A DNA stretch of 64,000 nt, from assembly GCA_910580105.1 (NCBI GenBank), contig CAJTWN010000010.1, positions 1 through 64,000 on the forward strand, written 5' to 3'. Both the position numbers and the translations under genes were made by a program. The notes beneath the pieces were generated by a model. The model saw only the letters and a program-made list of their open reading frames with translations. It was not told where the DNA came from and made no database searches. Below are positions 43,405 to 51,744 of the stretch, piece after piece; position 1 is the stretch's first letter, and each line of letters starts with the position of its first letter. The DNA comes from an uncultured Clostridia bacterium. GTDB lineage: Bacteria; Bacillota; Clostridia; Monoglobales; Monoglobaceae.

Positions 43405-43575
43405 GCGCGTCGGCACTCGGCCTTTTTGCTCGCTTTTCCCAAAGGGAAAAGCTTCGCATTTTCGGCGGGTGCCTCTTTCTATCCGCGTCAGACACGCCCT
43501 TTTTCGTTCATTTTGCCCTTTGGCAAATGTACTTTTTGGTTGGGTCTTCCTCTTTCCCAAAAGGCGCCGGCGTAA
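43405..43575 (+). repeat. Diverged copy of the 22.6-kb palindrome-rich repeat
   Basis: GCGTCGGCACTCGG, TTTTTGCTCGCTTTTCCC and GGGTGCCTC align in order with the module at 22598. Palindromes such as TTTTCCC-AAA-GGGAAAA and TTTGCC-CTTT-GGCAAA replace those of the array. No gene is supported in this stretch. Confidence 0.55.
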
Positions 43576-43780
43576 ACCCGGTACCTTTTGGATGTTCTGA
43601 TTCCCACCGGATGGTAAAAAAATGAAAAATTGTATTTCAAAAATTCTGAAACAAACAATTGCATCATTGTCCCATCCATATGGTGCAAAGGGAAATCATT
43701 TTAAAATGATGCTGGTCTTTTTGTGCAGCGAAGACTGTGTTGTATTGTTGCAGTCAGTGTACATAAGTGCCAAAGCGGCA

Positions 43781-44221
43781 TTATGCCTGCTCAAGAGCGG
43801 TGATTTTGTCAACGCGCCCGGTATGGCGTCCGCCCTGAAATTCTGCATGTAAATATTCAGCCACCAAATCAACGGCCAGTCCCGGTCCGGTGATGCGTTC
43901 ACCCAGACAGATGATTTGTGCGTTGTTGTGTTCTTTTGCCATCCGTGCGCTGAACGTATCGGTAACATGCGCTGCCCGGATACCTTTGACTTTGTTTGCG
44001 GCGATGCTCATTCCGATCCCGGTGCCGCAGATTAAGATTCCGCATGAACAGCTGCCGTCACAGACTTTGTTTGCCACAAGGGCGGCAATGTCCGGATAAT
44101 CTGCCGGGGTGTCCGCAGAAACAACGCCCACATCTTCATAAGCATAATTGTTTTCCTCTAAATATTGTTTGATACAGGTCTTTAATTGTACGCCGCCGTG
44201 GTCACAGCCGATTGCTATCAT
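43781..44221 (-). CDS. Ribose-5-phosphate isomerase B
   Basis: A 146-residue RpiB/LacAB family isomerase. The N-terminal IGCDHGGVQLK binds the phosphate, the catalytic Cys lies in CGTGIGMSIAANK (about residues 65-77), and GIRAAHVTDTFSARMAKEHNNAQIICLGERI is conserved throughout the family. It interconverts ribose-5-phosphate and ribulose-5-phosphate in the pentose phosphate pathway. AGGAAGCG precedes the ATG on the minus strand. It is divergent from the phosphoglucomutase gene. Confidence 0.95.
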   Translation of the reverse strand: MIAIGCDHGGVQLKTCIKQYLEENNYAYEDVGVVSADTPADYPDIAALVANKVCDGSCSCGILICGTGIGMSIAANKVKGIRAAHVTDTFSARMAKEHNNAQIICLGERITGPGLAVDLVAEYLHAEFQGGRHTGRVDKITALEQA

Positions 44222-44353
44222 GCCAACGCTTCCTTTCTTTTTACAAAGTAGAATATCTTAAATGCTTGTCATTATCTTAATAGTACCAAAAAGTTGACAG
44301 AGTAGCAATTGATTTTGCAAAAAATTTTGTCAGAATTTTTTGTATGAATGGGA

Positions 44354-44382
44354 TTGTATTTGGTGAAAAATCACAGTATACT
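44354..44382 (+). promoter_or_regulatory. Promoter of the phosphoglucomutase gene
   Basis: TTGTAT (44354-44359), a 17-base spacer and TATACT (44377-44382), about 40 bases before the start codon. Confidence 0.7.
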
Positions 44383-44423
44383 AAAAAGAGAATGTTTGTC
44401 CAAAAATTGAAGGAGGATATGGA

Positions 44424-46142
44424 ATGGGGTATAGAGAAGAATATGATCGCTGGCTTCTGCATGCGGATGCAGAAACAATTAAGGAATTGCAGACAATTGC
44501 GGACGAGGATGAAATAAAAGACCGGTTTTACCGCAGCCTGGAGTTCGGAACAGCCGGGCTTCGGGGTGTGCTGGGCGCAGGGACCAACCGGATGAACACA
44601 TACGTTGTCGGACAGGCAACCCAGGGACTTGCGAACCAGCTGCGGAAGACCAATGCAGACGGTGCGGAATGCAGTGTGGTTATTGCCTATGACAGCCGGC
44701 ATCAGTCGGATGTCTTTGCAAAGGAGGCCGCTTGTGTTTTGGCGGCAAATGGGATAAAGGTCTATTTGTTTGAAGAACTCAAACCCGTACCGGAGCTTTC
44801 ATTTTCGGTGCGGTATCTGAAAGCAACCGCAGGTATTGCGGTCACTGCCAGCCATAATCCGGCCAAATACAATGGTTATAAGGTTTATGGAGAAGACGGC
44901 GCACAGCTGAATCCGTCACTTGCGGCAATTGTCCTGGAAGAGATGGAAAAGACAGACCCATTTTCCGGTGTGAAACACTGCGATTTTGAAGAGGCGGTCT
45001 GTGACGGGAAAATTATCATGATCGGCGATGCGGTTGAAGAAAGGTATCTGGATTGTGTGGAAGCGCAGAGTCTGCGTCCGCAGCTGTGCCAGGAAAAGGG
45101 AAAGACCCTTAAATTTGTTTATACGCCTTTTCATGGAACCGGGAACAAGCCGGTGCGGAAAATCCTGCGCCGGATGGGGTTTAAAAATGTAACGGTGGTT
45201 AAAGAGCAGGAACTTCCGGATGGTGATTTCCCTACTGTGGCATCGCCCAATCCGGAAAATAAAGAGGGATTTCATATTGCCATTGGGTATGCACAGAAGT
45301 GCGGTGCAGACCTGATTATAGGAACAGACCCGGATGCGGACCGGGTGGGAATTTTGGTTCGCAATGCCGCAGGCGAATATGTTTCTTTTACCGGGAATCA
45401 GGTGGGCGCGCTGCTGACCGAATATATTCTTAGCAGTTTGAAGGAAGAAGGCAAGCTTCCGAAGGATGGTTATGTGGTGAAAACCATTGTTACCACCAAT
45501 TTGATTCAGGCCATCTGCAAAGCATACGGCGTAGAGATGAAAGAGGTGCTTACCGGATTTAAGTTCATCGGCGAAAAGATTAAAGCATCAGAGGAAACGG
45601 GAATTGGTACCTATCTCTTTGGGTTTGAGGAAAGTTATGGTTATCTCAAGGGAACTTATGCGAGGGACAAAGACGCGGTGGTTGCTGCCATGCTGATTGC
45701 AGAAATGGCGCTGTATTATCAGGAACAGGGGAGTTCCCTCTTCCGGCAGATGGAGAAAATTTATGAAACATATGGCTATTTTGTTGAGTATGTGGAATCC
45801 ATCACCATGGAGGGAATGGAAGGCCTGCAAAAGATTCAGGAGATAATGGAGAAACTGCGTGCCCAGCCGCCCCAGGAAATTGCGGGAAAGGAAGTATTGG
45901 CTGTCCGTGATTATCAGACATCTGTCCGCACAGATGCCAAGGGTGGGACAGAGGAAATCCTGCTGCCGAAATCTAATGTAATTTATCTGGAACTTGCAGA
46001 CGGCAATAATTTTATTGTCCGGCCTTCGGGAACAGAACCCAAAATCAAGATATACTGCCTGATGAAAGGAACGACGCAGGCGGAGACGGAGGAACTTGTC
46101 GAAAAGGTCAAAATAGATATTAAAAAGATTTGCCGGGTGTAA
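44424..46142 (+). CDS. Phospho-sugar mutase (alpha-phosphoglucomutase)
   Basis: A 572-residue alpha-D-phosphohexomutase. The N-terminal FGTAGLRG is the family hallmark, the phosphoserine loop is TASHNP with Ser143, the metal loop is DPDADR (about residue 304), the sugar loop is GFEESYGYL (about 400) and the phosphate-binding loop RPSGTEPKIKIY is near the end. It interconverts glucose-1-phosphate and glucose-6-phosphate, linking the amylase products and GalU's substrate. The length matches B. subtilis PgcA. GAAGGAGG precedes the ATG; the gene is monocistronic. Confidence 0.93.
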   Translation: MGYREEYDRWLLHADAETIKELQTIADEDEIKDRFYRSLEFGTAGLRGVLGAGTNRMNTYVVGQATQGLANQLRKTNADGAECSVVIAYDSRHQSDVFAKEAACVLAANGIKVYLFEELKPVPELSFSVRYLKATAGIAVTASHNPAKYNGYKVYGEDGAQLNPSLAAIVLEEMEKTDPFSGVKHCDFEEAVCDGKIIMIGDAVEERYLDCVEAQSLRPQLCQEKGKTLKFVYTPFHGTGNKPVRKILRRMGFKNVTVVKEQELPDGDFPTVASPNPENKEGFHIAIGYAQKCGADLIIGTDPDADRVGILVRNAAGEYVSFTGNQVGALLTEYILSSLKEEGKLPKDGYVVKTIVTTNLIQAICKAYGVEMKEVLTGFKFIGEKIKASEETGIGTYLFGFEESYGYLKGTYARDKDAVVAAMLIAEMALYYQEQGSSLFRQMEKIYETYGYFVEYVESITMEGMEGLQKIQEIMEKLRAQPPQEIAGKEVLAVRDYQTSVRTDAKGGTEEILLPKSNVIYLELADGNNFIVRPSGTEPKIKIYCLMKGTTQAETEELVEKVKIDIKKICRV

Positions 46143-46215
46143 TCGCAGGGGCAATCGTTTTATAATGCTAGTTTTATCTTTTGAAAAAATTCATAGCTGA
46201 AGCGGTGCCTTTTAT

Positions 46216-46249
46216 CCCGAAAAAAGCTTTGCTTTTTTCGGGAGTTTTT
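46216..46249 (+). terminator. Terminator after phosphoglucomutase
   Basis: CCCGAAAAAAGC (46216-46227) pairs with GCTTTTTTCGGG (46231-46242), then AG and T7. Confidence 0.9.
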
Positions 46250-46336
46250 TTGCCTGTATCTATTTTTAAGCAAGATCTTCTATTTTTCCATTTTTCGTTC
46301 CTGTGTGATATAAGGGATTTATGATATATGTTTCTT

Positions 46337-47288
46337 GTAGGGGCGGCCCCGTGTGGCCGCCCGAACCCACATGAAAAACAACAATTGTGTTATTAATTCC
46401 GAACCATGTTTGTTTTATTATTTGGAAAAAATAAAAGGAACATATACGTAAATGGAACCGGGCGACCACATGGGGTCGCCCCTACGGGAAAACGGATGAC
46501 GGATATTTAAAACGGTTATTACATTTCCCACCGTGCGGACATGTAACCGAACCGGCGGTCGTCATCCTGAACCGGGCGGCCACACGGGGTCGCCCCTACG
46601 GGAAAACGAATGATGGATATTTAAAACAATAATTATATTTCTCATCGGGCGGGCATGTAACCGAACCGGCGGTCGTCATTCCGAACCGGGCGACCCTATG
46701 TGGTCGCCCCTACGGGAAAATGGCTGATGGATATTCAAAACGGTTATTATATTTCCCACCGTGCGGACATATAACCGAACCGGCGGCCGTCATCCCAAAC
46801 CGGGCGACCACACGGGGGCCCTTACAGAAAAACGGCTGATGGATATTCAAAACGGTTATTATATTTCCCACCGTGCGGTCATGTAACCGAACCGGCGGTC
46901 GTCATTCCAAACCGGGCGACCACATGGGGTTGCCCGAACCCACATGAAAAACGACAATTGTGTTATTCATTCCGAACCATGTTTGTTTTATTATTTGGAA
47001 AAAATAAAAGGAACATATACGTAAATGGAACCGGGCGACCACATAGGGTCGCCCCTACGGGAAAATGGCTGATGGATATTCAAAACGGTTATTATATTTC
47101 CCAACATGCGGACATGTAACCGAACCGGCGGCCGTCATTCCGAACCGGGCGACCACATAGGGTCGCCCCTACGGGAAAATGGATGATGGATATTCAAAGC
47201 GATAATTATATTTCCCAACGTGCGGACATGTCGCCGAACCGGCGGCCGTCATTCCGAACCGGGCGACCACATAGGGTCGCCCCTACGG
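46337..47288. repeat. 114-bp tandem array with interrupting 573-bp higher-order repeat
   Basis: Unit starts (CGGGCGRCC palindrome) are at 46459, 46573, 46687, 46801, 46913, 47032, 47146 and 47260; spacing is 114 except 112 and 119 around 46913. A 95-base segment (46364-46458) recurs at 46936-47031, so 46364-46600 repeats as a block 573 bases downstream. Each unit holds the GTAGGGGCGACC palindrome in reverse orientation plus a conserved AAAACGGTTATTATATTTCC segment. The unit at 46801 has a damaged palindrome. Confidence 0.9.
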
Positions 47289-47411
47289 GAATTGTGGATT
47301 GGTTTATAACAATAAAAACAAACGGATATATTAGGAATGCAAATACCAAATCACAAAATTCAGAAAAAAAGATAAGAATATAAAACCGTCAAAATATGTA
47401 ACCGAATACCC

Positions 47412-47798
47412 GTAGGGGCGGCCCCGTGTGGCCGCCCGGATCATTCAAATAAAATTGATGCAAAATAATCATTCGGTAAAATCGTAGGGGCGGCCCCATG
47501 TGGCCGCCCGGATCATTCAAATAAAATGGATGCAAAATAATCATTCGGTAAGATCGTAGGGGCGGCCCCGTGCGGCCGCCCGGATCATCCAAATAAAATT
47601 GATGCAAAATAATCATGCGGTAAAATCGTAGGGGCGGCCCCGTGTGGCCGCCCGGATCATTCAAATAAAATTGATGCAAAATAATCATGCGGTAAAATCG
47701 TAGGGGCGGCCCCGTGTGGCCGCCCGGATCATTCAAATAAAATTGATGCAAAATAATCATTTGGTAAGATCGTAGGGGCGGCCCCGTGTGGCCGCCCG
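47412..47798. repeat. 72-bp tandem array, six copies
   Basis: GTAGGGGCGGCC starts at 47412, 47484, 47556, 47628, 47700 and 47772, an exact 72-base period. Each unit holds the palindrome in forward orientation followed by GATCATTCAAATAAAATTGA and CATTCGGTAAAATC-type sequence. Because 72 is divisible by three, an artificial 24-residue-repeat ORF exists on the minus strand. Confidence 0.95.
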
Positions 47799-47848
47799 GA
47801 CCTATGCAAATTTATTTAAAATGTTTTGTTTTTATGCTGAACAAAAAA

Positions 47849-47869
47849 GGTTTCCCATACAGGGAAACC
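47849..47869 (-). terminator. Terminator of the DtxR-family gene
   Basis: GGTTTCCC (47849-47856)/GGGAAACC (47862-47869), with a T6 run after it on the minus strand. Confidence 0.85.
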
Positions 47870-47896
47870 GGGTAAACAAAACGTATGCAGGCATTG

Positions 47897-48271
47897 TCAA
47901 ATCACGCCATGGGCAGACAGGTGTGATTTGAGTTTTTCAAAACTTTCGGCGCTGATGTCATGTTCGATTTTACAGCTGTCATGGAAGGCAATTTCTTCAG
48001 AAACACCCAGTGCCATCAGTGCCTTGGCAATAATCTGGTGCCGTTCATAAATCTTTTCGGCAATATGCATCCCTTCTTTGGTCAGGGAGATATATCCTTC
48101 TTTGTCCATGGTAATATAGCCTTCCTCCCGGAAGGATTTCATTGCAACCGAAACACTGGCCTTTGTGAAGGAAAGATGATTGGCAACATCAACAGAACGC
48201 ACAGCGCCATGGGTGTTTTTCAGCATCAGAATGGCTTCAAGATAATTTTCGGCTGATTCCTGTATTTTCAT
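47897..48271 (-). CDS. DtxR/MntR-family metal-dependent repressor
   Basis: A 124-residue regulator with an N-terminal winged helix (about 1-65: SAENYLEAILMLK, VRSVDVANHLSFTKASVSVAMKSF) and a metal-binding dimerisation domain (about 66-124) containing HQIIAKALMALGV and HDSCKIEHDIS, typical DtxR/MntR ligands. There is no C-terminal SH3 domain, as in MntR or short IdeR forms. I chose the ATG at 48271 from AGGAGGG upstream; the frame continues upstream. It is divergent from feoA, where three GTTAG-N6-CTAAC operators are present, so it is probably the iron-dependent repressor of the feo operon. Confidence 0.9.
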   Translation of the reverse strand: MKIQESAENYLEAILMLKNTHGAVRSVDVANHLSFTKASVSVAMKSFREEGYITMDKEGYISLTKEGMHIAEKIYERHQIIAKALMALGVSEEIAFHDSCKIEHDISAESFEKLKSHLSAHGVI

Positions 48272-48302
48272 AAGAATCCCTCCTGTCAGATGAATTTGTT
48301 TC

Positions 48303-48331
48303 AGTATACCATAAATACAATAATAAGTCAA
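48303..48331 (-). promoter_or_regulatory. Promoter of the DtxR-family gene
   Basis: On the minus strand TTGACT (48331-48326), a 17-base spacer and TATACT (48308-48303). No GTTAG-N6-CTAAC operator overlaps it, so autoregulation is not suggested. Confidence 0.75.
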
Positions 48332-48402
48332 AATATACGCCCAAATTTTTGTGCAGATGCACTGAAAAATGAAAATTCTCCTCAAATTTAAAAAATTTTC
48401 TA

Positions 48403-48431
48403 TTGACAAAAGGATAAATTTGGCGTAAACT
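48403..48431 (+). promoter_or_regulatory. feo operon promoter
   Basis: TTGACA (48403-48408), a 17-base spacer and TAAACT (48426-48431), with the predicted start of transcription at about 48438, right at the first operator. Confidence 0.85.
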
Positions 48432-48439
48432 AATATTGA

Positions 48440-48455
48440 GTTAGATTTAACTAAC
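48440..48455. promoter_or_regulatory. feo operator 1 (GTTAG-N6-CTAAC)
   Basis: A perfect inverted repeat GTTAG-ATTTAA-CTAAC covering the predicted transcription start. Binding by the divergent DtxR-family protein would block RNA polymerase. Confidence 0.75.
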
Positions 48456-48473
48456 TTGTTTTTATATACAAAT

Positions 48474-48489
48474 GTTAGTCATAACTAAC
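48474..48489. promoter_or_regulatory. feo operator 2 (GTTAG-N6-CTAAC)
   Basis: A second perfect copy, GTTAG-TCATAA-CTAAC, 34 bases downstream of operator 1 (about three helical turns) and just before the feoA ribosome site. Confidence 0.75.
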
Positions 48490-48505
48490 GACAGGGGGTG
48501 ACAGT

Positions 48506-48718
48506 ATGCCGCTTACAATGGCGACCGTTGGCCGCGGACAGGTGGTCAAAGAAATCCATGGAAAAGAGGAAGTAATTGCACATCTCAAAAATCTGGGATT
48601 TGTCAAGGGCGCGGAAGTGGAAGTGGTCAGTTTTTTGGCCGGGAATGTGATTGTAAATGTGAAAGGGACGCGTGTTGCGCTGGATAAGGCGATGGCACAG
48701 CGAATCATGGTGATATAG
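48506..48718 (+). CDS. FeoA family ferrous iron transport protein, first copy
   Basis: A 70-residue SH3-like FeoA protein (MPLTMATVGRGQVVKEIHG start; GFVKGAEVEVVSFLAGNVIVNVKGTRVALDKAMAQRIMV end). FeoA is a small cytoplasmic partner thought to assist FeoB in Fe(II) uptake. AGGGGGTGA precedes the ATG. A second FeoA gene follows after 21 bases, giving the double-FeoA arrangement common in Clostridia. Expression should follow iron level through operators 1 and 2. Confidence 0.93.
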   Translation: MPLTMATVGRGQVVKEIHGKEEVIAHLKNLGFVKGAEVEVVSFLAGNVIVNVKGTRVALDKAMAQRIMVI

Positions 48719-48739
48719 AAAATAGAAAGGAGAGAGAAA

Positions 48740-48967
48740 ATGAAAACACTTGATATGGTAAAATGCGGTAAAACGGTGACGGTGGAAAAACTTTCCGGCA
48801 CAGGTGCGGTCCGGCGGCGGATGATGGATATGGGGATTACCCGCGGCACAGAGATTTTTGTCCAAAAGGTTGCACCGCTGGGAGATCCAATCGAATTTAT
48901 CATCCGCGGTTATGCACTGACCCTGCGGAAAGAAGATGCAAATCGCGTGGAAGTGACCGAAAAATAG
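48740..48967 (+). CDS. FeoA family ferrous iron transport protein, second copy
   Basis: A 75-residue FeoA protein more typical than the first: GAVRRRMMDMGITRGTEIFVQKVAPLGDPIEFIIRGYALTLRKEDANRVEV spans nearly the full SH3-like domain, including the classic MGI/L-TRG turn. AAAGGAGAG precedes the ATG. The two FeoA proteins are diverged (different C-terminal ends), so they may form a heteromeric partner of FeoB. A hairpin and a third operator separate it from feoB. Confidence 0.93.
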   Translation: MKTLDMVKCGKTVTVEKLSGTGAVRRRMMDMGITRGTEIFVQKVAPLGDPIEFIIRGYALTLRKEDANRVEVTEK

Positions 48968-49002
48968 CAAGGCCTGCGAGGTGCAGGATTGATAATGTAA
49001 AA

Positions 49003-49057
49003 ATGAGGCGTCCGCCTCATCATATTTTAGCCAATGGTTAGCCCAGACTAACATTGG
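49003..49057. promoter_or_regulatory. Hairpin and operator 3 between the second feoA and feoB
   Basis: ATGAGGCG/CGCCTCAT (49003-49020) forms a tight hairpin. It is followed by GTTAG-CCCAGA-CTAAC (49037-49052), a third match to the feo operator, extended by CCAAT/ATTGG arms. This could give feoB its own metal-dependent control, either as an internal operator or as an RNA hairpin. Confidence 0.65.
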
Positions 49058-49073
49058 CGGAAGGAGATAGGAA

Positions 49074-51533
49074 ATGGTAAAAATTGCGCTTGCCGGAAAC
49101 CCGAATTCCGGGAAAACGACCCTGTTTAATGGGCTGACCGGCGCCAACCAGTTTGTCGGAAACTGGCCCGGCGTCACAGTGGAAAAGAAAGAGGGGCATC
49201 TGAAGGGAAATAAGGAGGTTCTGTTTGTGGATCTTCCGGGAATTTATTCTCTGTCGCCATACACCCTGGAGGAGGTGGTGGCAAGAAACTTTCTCATCAA
49301 TGAGCGTCCGGATGCAATCTTAAACATTGTAGACGGAACCAACCTGGAGAGAAACCTGTATCTGACCACGCAATTGACAGAGCTGGGCATACCGGTGGTG
49401 ATGGCGGTCAACATGATGGACATGGTGGAAAAGCGGGGTGACACCATTGATTTTGCAGAACTTAAAAAACAGCTCGGATGTGAAATTGTCGCTGTTTCCG
49501 CTCTGAAAGGCCGGGGAATCAAAGAAGCGGCAGAGCGTGCAGTGCGTTTGGCCGGGCAAGGGAGGCAGACGGAAGCGGTATATACCTATGATGAGAAAGT
49601 TGAGACATATCTGCAAAAGATTACAGCGCGTATGGATGCTTCTGTGCCGGATGGACTGCGCCGGTTTTGTGCGGTCAAATTGTTTGAAGGCGATGAGAAG
49701 ATCGGGGAACAGATTAAAAATCTTCCGGATGTAACTGATGTTGTCAAAGAAGCCGAACTGGAGCTGAAAGACGATACGGAGAGCATCCTTACGGATGCGC
49801 GGTATGCGTATATTGCTTCTGTTATGAAAAAGTGTTATAAGAAAAAGAACAAAGAGAAGCGCACAGTTTCGGATAAAATTGACAGGGTGGTCACCAACCG
49901 GTTTTTGGCACTGCCGATATTTGCGGTAGTGATGTTTATTGTGTACTTTGTTTCGGTGACAACGGTTGGAACCTGGGCAACGGATTGGACCAATGACGGT
50001 TTGTTTGGGGACGGGTGGCATTTTTTGGGCATTGGCTCGGCGGCTTATGAAGAGGCGGTTGGGGCATACGAGACAGAGACGGCCAAAATTGATTCATTTA
50101 TTGAAGCAGCAGAAGAGGCTGGAATTTCTGCCGATGCAGTAACAGAAACACTGGAAGCGGAAGCGCCGGACCGGGAAATTATTGACCGGTTTATCACAGA
50201 AGCTGCTGGTGTAGATGCCGTTTTGGATATTGAAGATGAAGAAGGAGGTGTCAAAGAGCGCGTATCTGTCTCTGCGGCGGATTTTGATGCCGCGTTGGAA
50301 GCAGAGGAACCGGATCCGGCGGACTTTGGTATTTGGGTGCCGGGGATTCCGGTGCTGATCGGCAATTTGCTTGCCGCGCTGGGAACATCCGCCTGGCTTG
50401 AAAGCTTGATTCTCGATGGTATTGTTGCCGGTGTCGGCGCGGTACTTGGTTTTGTACCGCAGATGCTGGTGTTGTTTATCTTTCTGGCCTTTCTGGAGGG
50501 CTGTGGTTATATGGCGCGTATTGCATTTATTATGGACAGGATTTTCAGGAAGTTCGGTCTCTCCGGAAAATCTTTCATTCCAATGCTGATTGGGTCCGGG
50601 TGCGGTGTTCCGGGGATTATGGCATCCCGGACCATTGAAAATGACCGGGACCGGAAGATGACCATTATGACCACAACCTTTATCCCGTGCGGTGCAAAAC
50701 TGCCAATCATCGCCCTTATCTCGGGAGCATTGTTCGGCGGCGCATGGTGGGTGGCATTCAGCGCATATTTTGTTGGTATTGCGGCGATTATCGTTTCCGG
50801 AATCATTCTCAAAAAAACCAGGATGTTTGCAGGAGACCCTGCGCCTTTTGTTATGGAGCTTCCGGCTTATCATCTTCCGACACCGGGAAATGTGCTTCGC
50901 AGTATGTGGGAGCGCGGATGGTCCTTTATTAAAAAAGCCGGTACGATCATCCTCCTGTCGACCATCTTTATCTGGTTTACGTCAAATTTTGGATTTGTCG
51001 ATGGGAAACTTGGCATGGTAGAGGATCTCAGTGATGGTTTCCTGGCGGCAATCGGCAGTGGGATTGCATGGCTGTTCAGACCCCTTGGCTGGGGAAACTG
51101 GCAGGCAGCGGTGGCGGCCATTACGGGTTTGGTCGCAAAGGAAAACGTTGTTGGCACCTTTGGGATCCTTTATGGATTTGCTGAAGTGGCAGAAGACGGC
51201 TTGGAAGTATGGGGGACGTTGCAGGCGCAGTTTACGACAATTGCCGCATATTCCTTCCTGGTATTCAATCTTTTGTGTGCCCCCTGTTTTGCGGCAATCG
51301 GCGCAATCAGGCGGGAGATGAACAATGCCGGATGGACATGGTTTGCCATCGGATATGAAACCGTTTTTGCATATGCGGCCGCTTTCTGTATCTATCAAAT
51401 TGGCAGTTTCTTTGCCTTTGGCACATTTGGCATTGGTACCGTCCTCGCATTCCTGGTTGTCGCTGCAGTTCTGTATCTTCTGTTCCGGCCCCAGCGTAAC
51501 TTTGAAAAGTATGCAAAAAAACAATTGGCTTAA
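49074..51533 (+). CDS. Ferrous iron transporter FeoB
   Basis: An 819-residue Fe(II) transporter. The N-terminal G domain (G1 GNPNSGKTT at 8-16, G3 DLPG, G4 NMMD) is followed by a helical GDI-like domain and a membrane part with the two gate regions (IGSGCGVPGIMASRT and LCAPCFAAIGAIRRE). An acidic Ala/Glu/Asp-rich insertion of about 90 residues (about 323-415) lies after the first transmembrane segment, before the region WVPGIPVLIG. This insertion lengthens the protein relative to usual FeoB. AAGGAGATAGGAA precedes the ATG. Confidence 0.95.
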   Translation: MVKIALAGNPNSGKTTLFNGLTGANQFVGNWPGVTVEKKEGHLKGNKEVLFVDLPGIYSLSPYTLEEVVARNFLINERPDAILNIVDGTNLERNLYLTTQLTELGIPVVMAVNMMDMVEKRGDTIDFAELKKQLGCEIVAVSALKGRGIKEAAERAVRLAGQGRQTEAVYTYDEKVETYLQKITARMDASVPDGLRRFCAVKLFEGDEKIGEQIKNLPDVTDVVKEAELELKDDTESILTDARYAYIASVMKKCYKKKNKEKRTVSDKIDRVVTNRFLALPIFAVVMFIVYFVSVTTVGTWATDWTNDGLFGDGWHFLGIGSAAYEEAVGAYETETAKIDSFIEAAEEAGISADAVTETLEAEAPDREIIDRFITEAAGVDAVLDIEDEEGGVKERVSVSAADFDAALEAEEPDPADFGIWVPGIPVLIGNLLAALGTSAWLESLILDGIVAGVGAVLGFVPQMLVLFIFLAFLEGCGYMARIAFIMDRIFRKFGLSGKSFIPMLIGSGCGVPGIMASRTIENDRDRKMTIMTTTFIPCGAKLPIIALISGALFGGAWWVAFSAYFVGIAAIIVSGIILKKTRMFAGDPAPFVMELPAYHLPTPGNVLRSMWERGWSFIKKAGTIILLSTIFIWFTSNFGFVDGKLGMVEDLSDGFLAAIGSGIAWLFRPLGWGNWQAAVAAITGLVAKENVVGTFGILYGFAEVAEDGLEVWGTLQAQFTTIAAYSFLVFNLLCAPCFAAIGAIRREMNNAGWTWFAIGYETVFAYAAAFCIYQIGSFFAFGTFGIGTVLAFLVVAAVLYLLFRPQRNFEKYAKKQLA

Positions 51534-51552
51534 TGATTTTCTTGAGGAAAGG

Positions 51553-51696
51553 ATGAGGAAAATGCTGGCAGATATTTTGATTATCGGCGGACTTCTTGTT
51601 ATTGTCGGATTGATCATCCGGCACCTTCGGAGGCAGAAAGATTCCTGCAGCGGAGGCTGTGCAGGCTGTCCCCATTGCAGCAGTGAAAAAAAGTAA
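51553..51696 (+). CDS. FeoB-associated Cys-rich membrane protein
   Basis: A 47-residue protein with one N-terminal transmembrane helix (ADILIIGGLLVIVGLII) and a Cys-rich tail (CSGGCAGCPHC), matching the small membrane proteins encoded after feoB in many Firmicutes. It probably docks at FeoB and may bind iron. GAGGAAAGG precedes the ATG at 51553; a second in-frame ATG at 51562 is possible. It is the last gene of the feo operon. Confidence 0.9.
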   Translation: MRKMLADILIIGGLLVIVGLIIRHLRRQKDSCSGGCAGCPHCSSEKK

Positions 51697-51712
51697 GATT
51701 TGTATTGGCGGC

Positions 51713-51744
51713 GGCCGCCGGAGAAACGCTCCGGCGGCCATTTT
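51713..51744 (+). terminator. Terminator of the feo operon
   Basis: GGCCGCCGGAG (51713-51723) pairs with CTCCGGCGGCC (51729-51739), followed by ATTTTT. Confidence 0.9.

Noticed and set aside
47389..47760. 123-codon minus-strand ORF with perfect 24-residue repeats
   Set aside because: The 72-bp DNA period is divisible by three, so an open repeated frame arises automatically; there is no ribosome site or promoter.
46337..47798. Possible CRISPR array
   Set aside because: Regular repeats are present, but the 'spacers' between palindromes are themselves near-identical, and no cas gene is nearby.
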